A stretch of 64,000 bases of DNA from QFNR01 sp043842855 (GTDB lineage: Bacteria > Pseudomonadota > Gammaproteobacteria > Burkholderiales > Neisseriaceae): NCBI GenBank assembly GCA_043842855.1, contig JBBPJF010000004.1:1-64000 (forward strand). The letters are read 5' to 3'. Shown one piece after another: positions 55,176 to 63,182 of this stretch (position 1 is its first letter; every line of letters begins with the position of its first letter). The position numbers were made by a program, and so were the translations under genes. A model generated the notes under the pieces. It was not told the origin of the DNA. It saw nothing but the letters and a program-made list of their open reading frames with translations, and did not search any database.

Positions 55176-56264
55176 CTACTCTCCTATGGAGGTAGCTTGT
55201 GATGTTCTCTCATATTCAAAGCCCATTGCTCTAACGGTTGCTTGGGCTTTTTTAAAAGCATAGGTATTCATCAGGATTTGACTTTCTTCACTCGACTTCG
55301 TACTGCGCATTAATTCCCAACCTTTTAGCTCTCTTATGATCCCTAATTCAGCAGCGCAATCTAAAACTTCATCAAGAGATTGAGGTTCATTACAAATGAG
55401 GTAGCTATCACCTCCAGCCTCCTTGGCCATACGTACCCTCTGAACTATCCCACCAACTCCTTCTGCCGCTTTCATAGTCAGCGAATCTGAAAAAATAATG
55501 CCTTTGAAAGCTAATTTTAGTCTCAATATAGATTGTAACCATACTGCAGAATAACCAGCAGGCCAACAAGGGTCTACCTGAGAATAAAGTATATGAGCAG
55601 TCATTACTGAGGGCAGTAATTCTTTTTGTATCAATTGTTCAAATACCCACAAATCGCTATCCTTAATCTCTTCCCAGCTGCGAGTATCTTCAGGGAGCGT
55701 ATGATGGCTATCTGCTATCACTTTACCATGTCCAGGAAAGTGTTTACCACAAGCTTTAACACCTGCTTGATTCAAACCTCTAATAAAAGCACGAGCTAGT
55801 TTAACCACCACCTTTGGAGCGGAATGGAAGCTACGACCACCAATAACTTGGCTTGTACCCCAATCCAGGTCCAATACAGGTGTAAAAGAAAAATCCACTC
55901 CTACAGCCCTTAATTCTGTACCTAAGACCCACCCAACTTGCCAAGCACGCGACAAAGCAATTGATGCACCCTGTTGATCGTATAGGTCACCCAATTGTCG
56001 CATCGCCGGAAGAGGGGTAAAACCACCATCAAGGAAGCGTTGAATTCTGCCGCCTTCCTGATCAACTGCAATTAATAGTTCAGGGCTCTTTATCGCTTTA
56101 ATTTCAGCTACCAATTGCCTTAACTGCATTTGTGACTGATAATTCCGGGTAAATAAAATTACCCCCCCGACAGCAGGATGCTTCAAACGGAGCCTTTCTA
56201 CTTCTGTCAAATGCAGTCCTGCTATATCTGCTACTATAGGACCCAATGATTCACTTCGATTCAC
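55176..56264 (-). CDS. nagZ: Beta-N-acetylhexosaminidase NagZ
   Basis: Cytosolic glycoside hydrolase family 3 enzyme that removes GlcNAc from anhydromuropeptides during cell-wall recycling. The 362 residues show GGVILFTRNY, VDQEGGRIQRF, the KHFPGHG motif with the acid-base histidine nearby in DSHHTLPED, and the nucleophile Asp in IIFSDSLTMKA. GTG at 56264 with GGGAG nine bases before fits family N-termini and begins one base after the protease stop; an earlier ATG would overlap that gene by 80 bases. It is longer at the C-terminus than E. coli NagZ (341). Confidence 0.93.
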   Translation of the reverse strand: MNRSESLGPIVADIAGLHLTEVERLRLKHPAVGGVILFTRNYQSQMQLRQLVAEIKAIKSPELLIAVDQEGGRIQRFLDGGFTPLPAMRQLGDLYDQQGASIALSRAWQVGWVLGTELRAVGVDFSFTPVLDLDWGTSQVIGGRSFHSAPKVVVKLARAFIRGLNQAGVKACGKHFPGHGKVIADSHHTLPEDTRSWEEIKDSDLWVFEQLIQKELLPSVMTAHILYSQVDPCWPAGYSAVWLQSILRLKLAFKGIIFSDSLTMKAAEGVGGIVQRVRMAKEAGGDSYLICNEPQSLDEVLDCAAELGIIRELKGWELMRSTKSSEESQILMNTYAFKKAQATVRAMGFEYERTSQATSIGE

Positions 56265-56265
56265 G

Positions 56266-57693
56266 CTAGTGTTCTCCCTGAAATAAAGCTCCAGTATATG
56301 GAATAAAAATTGGTTGATTATTTCTAAGCAGAAATACTGGAACATTCTTTTGCCGCCTGAGCGCTACTTCTAAATCCTCTTGGTCACTAATCTCATTTTC
56401 CCCCACTTTAACAATGATATCTCCCAGCATAAAGCCTAAACCCTCAGCCTTTCTACCAATGCTCACAATTTGAAGTCCACTATTCAAGTGATAATATGAC
56501 AAAACCTGTTGGTTGGCCCTCTTCAACCCAAGGTCCAGCCCCTCTACAGTATGAACTTCTTCTTCATGATTCACTTGAGGCTGTTTATCATTGAACCTTA
56601 AATCAGCTCTAGTTCTATCAAAATCTTCCTTGGGTGCAAGGGTAAGCTGAATAGTTAGGCTGTGCCCTGCACGCCATAAGTAAACTTCTACTTTTTCACC
56701 TGGTGGAATTAGGTTAAGTATGCTAGGTAAATCTTCAGGACCTTTAACTGGTTCTCCATTGATCACTAAAATGATATCTCCTACTTTTAACTTTTTTTCC
56801 CCTGCCGCGCCACCTAACACATCTAAAACCAGTGCCCCGTCAGAATTAGGTCTACCAAAGGTTTTAGCTAATTCATAGCTCATGCCGTCAACCTTGACCC
56901 CCAGTTGACCACGCTGCACCTTTCCAGTAGTTTTTAATTGATTAGCTACATTAATCACTATATCAATAGGGATTGCAAAAGCGATTCCTACAAATCCTCC
57001 AGTACGACTATAGATTTGTGCATTCACTCCAATCACTTCACCCTCAAGATTAAGCAAGGGCCCCCCGGAGCTACCTTGATTAATAGCTGCATCAGTTTGT
57101 AAAAAGGGAATATTAGCTTCATCCTCAGGAATAGTTCTTTTTTTCGCGGAAATAATGCCAGACGTAAGAGAAAATTGAAAACCAAAGGGTGCACCTAAAG
57201 CAGCTACCCATTGCCCTACTTTCAACTTTTTAACATCCCCAACACGAATAGGGACAAGGTGATCAGCTTTTATCTTCAGTAAAGCTAAATCCGTTAGCTG
57301 ATCTACACCAACTACTTTAGCCATGTAAACACGTTTGTCCATTAAAGTAACCTTGATGGCATTACTACCCTTGACCACGTGTATGTTTGTAATGATATAA
57401 CCATCCTGATCTAAAATAATGCCCGACCCTTTGTTACTCTCTTCATCAGAGTAATCCTCTTCTCTGTCGTTAGAAAATTCGTCTCTAGGAGAATTTGTAT
57501 AGTAGGAATCTACTCCTACTACGGAAGGCCCCACCTGATCTAACAAATGGGTAAAGTCAACTTCAGGGATTTTTTGTTTGGGCGAAATAATATCTTGATT
57601 TTCTAATGGGTTGATTTTAGTAGTCCGATTCTTTGAGTCTGAGCATGCTGTTATCCCAAGCAATAGTAACAAAGCCATATATGAAATTTTCAT
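56266..57693 (-). CDS. degP: HtrA/Do-family serine protease, probable lipoprotein
   Basis: Envelope quality-control protease of 475 residues. Trypsin-like triad: His in ITNIHVVKG, Asp in LTDLALLKI, Ser in INQGSSGGPLL. Two PDZ domains follow (about 275-365 and 400-470). The N-terminus MKISYMALLLLLGITAC ends in a lipobox, so the mature enzyme is probably lipid-anchored, unlike soluble DegP or MucD. It could equally be called DegQ or MucD; the family assignment is firm and the member is not. Good ribosome site GGGAG precedes the ATG. nagZ follows at once. Confidence 0.92.
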   Translation of the reverse strand: MKISYMALLLLLGITACSDSKNRTTKINPLENQDIISPKQKIPEVDFTHLLDQVGPSVVGVDSYYTNSPRDEFSNDREEDYSDEESNKGSGIILDQDGYIITNIHVVKGSNAIKVTLMDKRVYMAKVVGVDQLTDLALLKIKADHLVPIRVGDVKKLKVGQWVAALGAPFGFQFSLTSGIISAKKRTIPEDEANIPFLQTDAAINQGSSGGPLLNLEGEVIGVNAQIYSRTGGFVGIAFAIPIDIVINVANQLKTTGKVQRGQLGVKVDGMSYELAKTFGRPNSDGALVLDVLGGAAGEKKLKVGDIILVINGEPVKGPEDLPSILNLIPPGEKVEVYLWRAGHSLTIQLTLAPKEDFDRTRADLRFNDKQPQVNHEEEVHTVEGLDLGLKRANQQVLSYYHLNSGLQIVSIGRKAEGLGFMLGDIIVKVGENEISDQEDLEVALRRQKNVPVFLLRNNQPIFIPYTGALFQGEH

Positions 57694-57744
57694 CTACTTT
57701 CTCCCATTGTTCTTTTTAGCAGACTTACTTTCTCCAGCCTTTAG

Positions 57745-58380
57745 TTATGCACAACTCTGAGAATAATAATCACATAAATCATTTATAAAGCATTTTTCAC
57801 ATAGAGGATTACGTGCTTTACAAATGTAGCGCCCATGCAATACTAACCAATGATGAGCGTGAGTCAAATAGCGTGTAGGTACCTTCTTTTCTAGCTTCCT
57901 CTCAACTTCCACAACTGTATTTCCTTTAGCCAACCCCGTCCTATTGGCTACCCTAAATACGTGGGTATCAACCGCAATAAAGGGTAATCCGTACAGGGTA
58001 TTGAGGACCACATTAGCGGTTTTCCTACCAACTCCAGCTAAACTTTCTAAATCCTCCCGAGACCGAGGAACTTGTCCGTTATATGTATCCACAAGTCTTT
58101 GACTACATAAAATAAGATTACGAGCTTTATTTCTATATAGCCCTATTGATCGAATATATTTTTCTAGACCCTTCTCCCCCAGTTGAATCATTTTTTCCGG
58201 TGAATCTACCACTTTAAATAGTGTGCTAGTTGCCTTATTAACCGAAGCATCCGTAGCTTGGGCAGAAAGAATCACTGCTACCAACAATTCATATGCAGAG
58301 CAATAATTAAGTTCTGTTCGAGGTACTGGATTATTGTACTCAAAGCGCCTAAAAAGCTCCGAACAATCCACAGCTTTCAT
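57745..58380 (-). CDS. nth: Endonuclease III
   Basis: DNA glycosylase/AP lyase that removes oxidised pyrimidines. The 211 residues show the helix-hairpin-helix LAGVGRKTANVVL with catalytic lysine and Asp in VDTHVFRV, and the 4Fe-4S cluster cysteines C-x6-C-x2-C-x5-C at the C-terminus (CKARNPLCEKC...). Length equals E. coli Nth (211). Its ATG shares one base with the stop of the nuclease gene upstream. Confidence 0.97.
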   Translation of the reverse strand: MKAVDCSELFRRFEYNNPVPRTELNYCSAYELLVAVILSAQATDASVNKATSTLFKVVDSPEKMIQLGEKGLEKYIRSIGLYRNKARNLILCSQRLVDTYNGQVPRSREDLESLAGVGRKTANVVLNTLYGLPFIAVDTHVFRVANRTGLAKGNTVVEVERKLEKKVPTRYLTHAHHWLVLHGRYICKARNPLCEKCFINDLCDYYSQSCA

Positions 58381-58916
58381 TAGAAGGCTCTGACATCCGC
58401 TTTTTTACGAAAAATCCAGGGCGGAACGGCTGAAGGATTTTTCCATAACCCCTTCTTTTGAAAGCGAGCTGAGCGCTCTGCCTCAGTATATTGTTGTAAC
58501 CGTTCCGGTTTTAAATTCTCTTGCGCATATCTTGTAAATAGCCACGCTTGTCCTCCTTTCACTTGCTGTAAGTTAACATCCTCCTGCTTAAGAAAGACAT
58601 CTGCCACTTCTCTATGGAACTTGTCCAAATAGTTAACTTTAACCCAAACTTCTTTATAGGCTAGTCTTCCCAAAGATTCTTTACTAGCCTTTCCATAGGC
58701 CTGACTTAATTCTGGCGCATCGATATTAGCTAAGCGCAACTTGTGTTTAAGGCCGTTTTTATCCGCCACATAAATAGTATCCCCATCAACAATTCGCATG
58801 ACTTGCGCCGAATATTGATAGGTCTGCTTCACGGGTATTTTCATCATACCCATAGCCCCTAAAGGCCTAATCGCTAAAAGTAGTAAAACGAATCCGTAAC
58901 CCAAATAACTTCTCAT
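58380..58916 (-). CDS. Secreted staphylococcal-nuclease-like (SNase) endonuclease
   Basis: A 178-residue exported nuclease. An N-terminal hydrophobic signal (MRSYLGYGFVLLLLAIRPLGAMG) is followed by the SNase core: VDGDTIYVAD, LRLANIDAPE with catalytic Arg and Glu, and KFHREVADVFL with the second arginine. It probably cuts DNA or RNA in the periplasm or outside. AGGGAAAG precedes the ATG. It sits 8 bases after rpiA and overlaps nth by one base, in a repair and envelope gene run. Confidence 0.87.
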   Translation of the reverse strand: MRSYLGYGFVLLLLAIRPLGAMGMMKIPVKQTYQYSAQVMRIVDGDTIYVADKNGLKHKLRLANIDAPELSQAYGKASKESLGRLAYKEVWVKVNYLDKFHREVADVFLKQEDVNLQQVKGGQAWLFTRYAQENLKPERLQQYTEAERSARFQKKGLWKNPSAVPPWIFRKKADVRAF

Positions 58917-58923
58917 ACTTTCC

Positions 58924-59613
58924 CTATAAATTACCTATGCGTTTTAACTCTACTTTTTCGTCGTCTGCTATAAGCAGAAGATGAGCAGGATATTTCGCAA
59001 ATATGCCATTTTCAACTACTCCTGGTATTTCGTTAATCTGGTTTTCCATGGCTAAGGGTTCTGATAACTCTAATCCATAAACATCAATAATCTGGTTACC
59101 AGACTCTGTAACATAACCAATTCTGAGCTCTGGTCTTCCCCCTAAGCTAACCATTTTTCTTGAAACCATAGATCTCGCATAGGGCAGAACTTCCACAGGA
59201 ACTGGTACATTCCCTAGGCGAGGCACATACTTGCTGTCATCTACCATACAAATGAATTGCCTGGAAACTGAAGCCACTATTTTTTCAGCTAATAGTGCAC
59301 CGCCCGCTCCCTTGATCATCTGCAGCAGGGAATTAACCTCATCTGCTCCATCAAAATAAACTGGTAAATCCTGTACTTCATTCAGTTCTACTACTCTAAG
59401 CCCATATTTCAATAATAGCTGTTTACTTTGCTCTGAAGTGGCTACTACACCCTCAAATCTATCTTTATGAGAAGCTAATTCTTCAATAAAGCAATTGACA
59501 GTCGATCCTGTTCCGATACCTAAGTAGCCCCCATTGGGCAGCCATTTTAAGGCAGCCTGCGCTACCCTTCTTTTCTTTTCAGCTTGTGATGTTTCCGCAG
59601 CCTGTGTTTTCAT
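58924..59613 (-). CDS. rpiA: Ribose-5-phosphate isomerase A
   Basis: Interconverts ribose 5-phosphate and ribulose 5-phosphate in the pentose phosphate pathway. The 229 residues carry the family motifs GIGTGSTVN, FDGADEVN, and KGAGGALLAEKIVA with its catalytic lysine and glutamate region. ATG at 59613 matches the family; an upstream in-frame start adds nine residues. It heads the minus-strand unit rpiA-nuclease-nth-degP-nagZ and is divergent from glyA. Confidence 0.95.
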   Translation of the reverse strand: MKTQAAETSQAEKKRRVAQAALKWLPNGGYLGIGTGSTVNCFIEELASHKDRFEGVVATSEQSKQLLLKYGLRVVELNEVQDLPVYFDGADEVNSLLQMIKGAGGALLAEKIVASVSRQFICMVDDSKYVPRLGNVPVPVEVLPYARSMVSRKMVSLGGRPELRIGYVTESGNQIIDVYGLELSEPLAMENQINEIPGVVENGIFAKYPAHLLLIADDEKVELKRIGNL

Positions 59614-59708
59614 AAGTATTATCTCTATTGGTGACAACACCGAGAATTATACCAGAGTAGTAGGCATTTCATTTTGGCTTAGTTTAAGGCTAAATAGAGG
59701 AGATTTCT

Positions 59709-59737
59709 TTATGAGATAAAGAGCAATTTGCTATAAT
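59709..59737 (+). promoter_or_regulatory. Candidate promoter of glyA
   Basis: A perfect TATAAT (59732-59737) is preceded at 17 bases by TTATGA (59709-59714), a weak -35. The start codon of glyA is 52 bases downstream. Confidence rests mainly on the -10. Confidence 0.45.
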
Positions 59738-59788
59738 CCCTCTTTCTAATCCAGCTATGGGCTTTTCTTTGCCAGGAAAACAAACACT

Positions 59789-61036
59789 ATGTTTTCGAAA
59801 AAACTAACCATTTTACAAGCTGATCCAGAAATTGCTAAGGCTATAGAGCGAGAAAACCTGCGGCAAGAGGATCATATCGAACTCATTGCTTCTGAGAACT
59901 ATGTTAGTTGGCCTGTTCTATTGGCACAGGGATCCCAGCTAACCAATAAATATGCGGAAGGTTACCCAGGAAAACGCTACTACGGTGGATGTGAGTTTGT
60001 TGACCAAGTAGAACAAATAGCGCTAGAACGTGTAAAACAACTCTTTGGTGCAGAATATGCAAATGTTCAGCCGCATTCCGGATCTCAAGCCAATCAGGCT
60101 GTTTACACAAGTGTATTAAAACCTGGTGACACTATACTAGGGATGGGACTAGCTCATGGTGGGCACTTAACTCATGGGGCCACAGTAAATCTTTCTGGTA
60201 AGCTATACCAAGCAGTTTCCTATGGTCTCAACGACAAGGAAATTTTAGACTATGACCAGGTTGAAGAGTTGGCGATGCAGTATCGACCCAAAATGTTAGT
60301 AGCAGGTGCCTCTGCCTATTCACTGGTTATAGATTGGGAACGCTTTAGGAAAATTGCTGATCGTGTGGGCGCCTATTTATTAGTTGATATGGCGCACTAC
60401 GCCGGATTGATTGCCGCGGGCGAATACCCTAATCCTGTCCCTTATGCAGATTTTGTTACTACCACGACGCACAAAACCCTTAGAGGTCCTAGAGGTGGTA
60501 CTATTTTGTGCCGAGATTCCACCCACGAAAGAATCCTTAATTCTGCTGTATTTCCAAGCCTCCAGGGTGGGCCTCTTATGCACGTTATAGCAGCTAAAGC
60601 TATTTGCTTTAGGGAGGCACTATCTCCTGAGTTTAAGATATATGCTCGACAAGTCAAAGCTAATGCACAAACCTTAGCTGACACACTTAAAAGCAGAGGG
60701 TTGAGGATTGTATCAGGCAAAACTGAAAGCCATCTATTTTTAGTCGATTTACGCTCGAAGGGTATTACTGGAAAGCAGGCTGAATCTGCATTAGGTAAAG
60801 CCCATATTACTGTCAATAAAAACGCTATTCCCAATGACCCAGAGAAACCATTCATCACCTCTGGTATTCGGTTGGGGACTGCGGCTATTACCACCCGCGG
60901 GTTTACACAAGAGATGACACAGCAACTTGGGCACCTCATTGCCGATGTACTTGAACATGCTGAAGATAGTGAGCGACTAGCGCTTCTGGCGACTCAAGTT
61001 AAAGTTCTTTGTAAGCAAACGCCTGTTTATGGTTAA
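59789..61036 (+). CDS. glyA: Serine hydroxymethyltransferase
   Basis: PLP enzyme that converts serine and tetrahydrofolate to glycine and methylene-tetrahydrofolate. The 415 residues show IELIASENYVS, YAEGYPGKRYYGGC, the Schiff-base lysine in TTTTHKTLRGPRGG, and HAEDSERL near the C-terminus. Length is that of E. coli GlyA (417). ppa follows after 19 bases and is probably co-transcribed. Confidence 0.97.
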   Translation: MFSKKLTILQADPEIAKAIERENLRQEDHIELIASENYVSWPVLLAQGSQLTNKYAEGYPGKRYYGGCEFVDQVEQIALERVKQLFGAEYANVQPHSGSQANQAVYTSVLKPGDTILGMGLAHGGHLTHGATVNLSGKLYQAVSYGLNDKEILDYDQVEELAMQYRPKMLVAGASAYSLVIDWERFRKIADRVGAYLLVDMAHYAGLIAAGEYPNPVPYADFVTTTTHKTLRGPRGGTILCRDSTHERILNSAVFPSLQGGPLMHVIAAKAICFREALSPEFKIYARQVKANAQTLADTLKSRGLRIVSGKTESHLFLVDLRSKGITGKQAESALGKAHITVNKNAIPNDPEKPFITSGIRLGTAAITTRGFTQEMTQQLGHLIADVLEHAEDSERLALLATQVKVLCKQTPVYG

Positions 61037-61055
61037 ACTCTAAAGGAAATTTTTT

Positions 61056-61583
61056 ATGAACCTTAAAGCTATATCTCCAGGGAAAAGTTTTCCAGATGAC
61101 TTCAACGTGATCATCGAAATCGCTGCAAACTCCCCGCCCATAAAGTTTGAAATTGATAAAGACAGCGGGGCTATTGCGTTGGATCGTTTTCTTAGTACGC
61201 CAATGTTTTACCCTACCAACTATGGATTTGTCCCCAATACTTTATCAGGTGATGGAGATCCCTGTGATGTTTTATTGATAACTCCTTATCCTCTTTTCCC
61301 TGGTCTGTTAGTACGCTCTCGAGCCATTGGACTTTTAGACATGGAAGATGAATCAGGGTTAGATCGGAAAATAATAGCAGTACCGATCACTAAACTATAC
61401 CCTTCTTATCAAAACATTCAAACTTTATCAGACTTACCTGAAACTCTGTTGCAACAAATTCATTACTTCTTTGAACATTACAAAGACTTAGAGCCAGGTA
61501 AATGGGTAAAAGTCAGAAACTGGGACGGTATCGAAGAGGCTAAGAAAGAACTAGAAAAAGGCGTACAGAATTTTAAAGGTTGA
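61056..61583 (+). CDS. ppa: Inorganic pyrophosphatase
   Basis: Hydrolyses pyrophosphate to phosphate and so drives biosynthetic reactions. The 175 residues match family I: KFEIDKDSGAI, YPTNYGFVPNT, the metal motif DGDPCDVL, and VKVRNWDG. Length matches E. coli Ppa (176). AAAGGAAA lies upstream of its ATG. Confidence 0.97.
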   Translation: MNLKAISPGKSFPDDFNVIIEIAANSPPIKFEIDKDSGAIALDRFLSTPMFYPTNYGFVPNTLSGDGDPCDVLLITPYPLFPGLLVRSRAIGLLDMEDESGLDRKIIAVPITKLYPSYQNIQTLSDLPETLLQQIHYFFEHYKDLEPGKWVKVRNWDGIEEAKKELEKGVQNFKG

Positions 61584-61914
61584 GTCAAAAATCCTATGCT
61601 GCCCTAATACTAAGCACTAATTCGCTTGATCTTTCTTAGCGCCTGTTCTTCCGCTAGAATGCATGCTCAAACCATTAATTGAACAGGTCTACAAAAGGTA
61701 GTATCAGCTAATGGACCGGATGATATTAAGACTCACGACATGCTTGGCTATAGATTGCCAGTTATTGCACGCTTAACGGGGGCTGGGTAAACTACTGGCA
61801 AAATAAGGCACAGGATTGAAGTACTACTTATAAGAAGGCGGCAAGGGTTAGGCTGAGTTGCAGTGCTAAAAAGGATGCTCTGTTAGCTTACTGGGTTCGT
61901 ATTGGTCTCCCTTG
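61584..61914. other. Non-coding stretch between ppa and the ftsK remnant
   Basis: 331 bases without a recognisable gene. Short open frames of less than 40 codons occur but show no family resemblance. No tRNA, hairpin terminator with T-run, or insertion-sequence end was recognised. Because the neighbouring ftsK fragment ends abruptly, this may be decayed sequence beyond its break point. Confidence 0.5.
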
Positions 61915-62712
61915 TCACCTTAACCTAGACTGTGTTTTTGTAAATTTAGATGGAACTGAGCCTTTTATGAACAAAATGATGGTTCGACTGTCTATCTTAC
62001 TTGAAACTTGGAATGCAATTCTAGCGGGGATGTTGGCCTTGATAAGCCCAGTAATAACATCTACAGATGGTCTCTGGGTGGCCAATATTAGATGAATACC
62101 AGCTGCCCTAGCTTTTTGTGCAAGCCGTGCGATAAGTTCTTCTATTTTTTTACCCGTGGTCATCATTAAGTCAGCAAACTCATCTACTATGACTACAATA
62201 TAAGGCAATGGTTGTAAAAATTCTGGTTGTTCAGGGGTAAAGCTAAAGGGATTAGGCACTGGCCTATTGGCTTCATGAGCGTTCTTCAGTTTCTGATTGA
62301 AACCAATGATGTTACGTACTCCCAGCTGACTCATGATCTTATAGCGTTTCTCCATTTCATTGACGCACCAAATCAAAGCATTTGCTGCTAGCTTCATATC
62401 AGTAACCACTGGAGCTAGTAGATGGGGAATATCTTCATAAATGCTTAATTCAAGCATTTTTGGATCGATCATGATCAAACGTACTTCCTCAGGTACAGCT
62501 TTAAATAAAATGGATAAAATCATGGCATTCACTCCTACAGATTTGCCTGATCCTGTGGTACCTGCCACTAATAAATGCGGAGCCTTAGTGAGATCGGTTA
62601 CCATTGGGCAGCCAGTAATATCTTGACCTAATGCTAAAGTAAGCTGCGAGCGACTTTTGAGAAATGTTTCATTATTCAAAAGTTCTGACAAGCAAGTAGC
62701 TACATAGCCCAT
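61915..62712 (-). pseudogene. ftsK: Fragment of the DNA translocase FtsK motor domain
   Basis: Encodes about 265 residues of the FtsK/SpoIIIE motor: Walker A VAGTTGSGKSVGVN, IMIDPKMLEL, EMEKRYKIMSQLGVRNI, Walker B IVVIVDEFADLMM, and ATQRPSVDVITGLIKANIP. Identity to the family stops after KIDSRTI; the expected GAEQLLGHGDML part and the gamma domain are missing and 20 unrelated residues end at a stop. The membrane domain, linker and alpha motor part are absent upstream, where TGA occurs in frame. A full-length translocase of about 800 residues is essential in most relatives, so this is a remnant or a partial duplicate. Confidence 0.85.
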
Positions 62713-63182
62713 AAACTGTCATACACACTTAGTTTTAGCTTCATAAAGTAAGTTTCCTTCGATTGATCAACTACCAATCAATTTACCTAATCTAGCTACA
62801 ACTCCTTTAGCAGCTTGTTGTTTAAATTTTTCTGAGTGTGATGGTTTCTAAAGCTTAATGGTTTCTAGCCTTATTAAGTTGAAAGGTAGTGCTTAAATAG
62901 AATAATAGCCATTTTCTCCTTAACCTAGGCAACTTTATAGCTAAGTTTAACGAAAGTAGTTGGAACTATTTCGCCTCCACTGGGTTGCGTCTTTCAGGCA
63001 AGACCCCTTAATATGATAAAAAACTTTGCGTTTCGGTTTTATATCTCAAAATCTGTCCTGAACTGCCCTGTCACCTGTAGTAGCTATTTCAGGCTAAGCT
63101 AGCTAATTAAAATTTACTGTGGGATTTTTTGAAAATTATTTTCCTGTCAATCGATCCTGAAATCTAGGTCGAGTAGTCTTCA
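62713..63182. other. Non-coding stretch with possible gene remnants
   Basis: 470 bases without a convincing gene on either strand. One 26-codon minus-strand segment (62767-62847) reads like a basic protein C-terminus (KFKQQAAKGVVARLGKLIG) but is closed by stops on both sides and was not identified. No earlier ftsK sequence was found in other frames. No RNA gene is recognised. The stretch looks like eroded DNA in an otherwise tightly packed window. Confidence 0.45.

Noticed and set aside
60442..60939. 165-codon open frame opposite glyA
   Set aside because: A shadow of glyA; no ribosome site and no recognisable motif.
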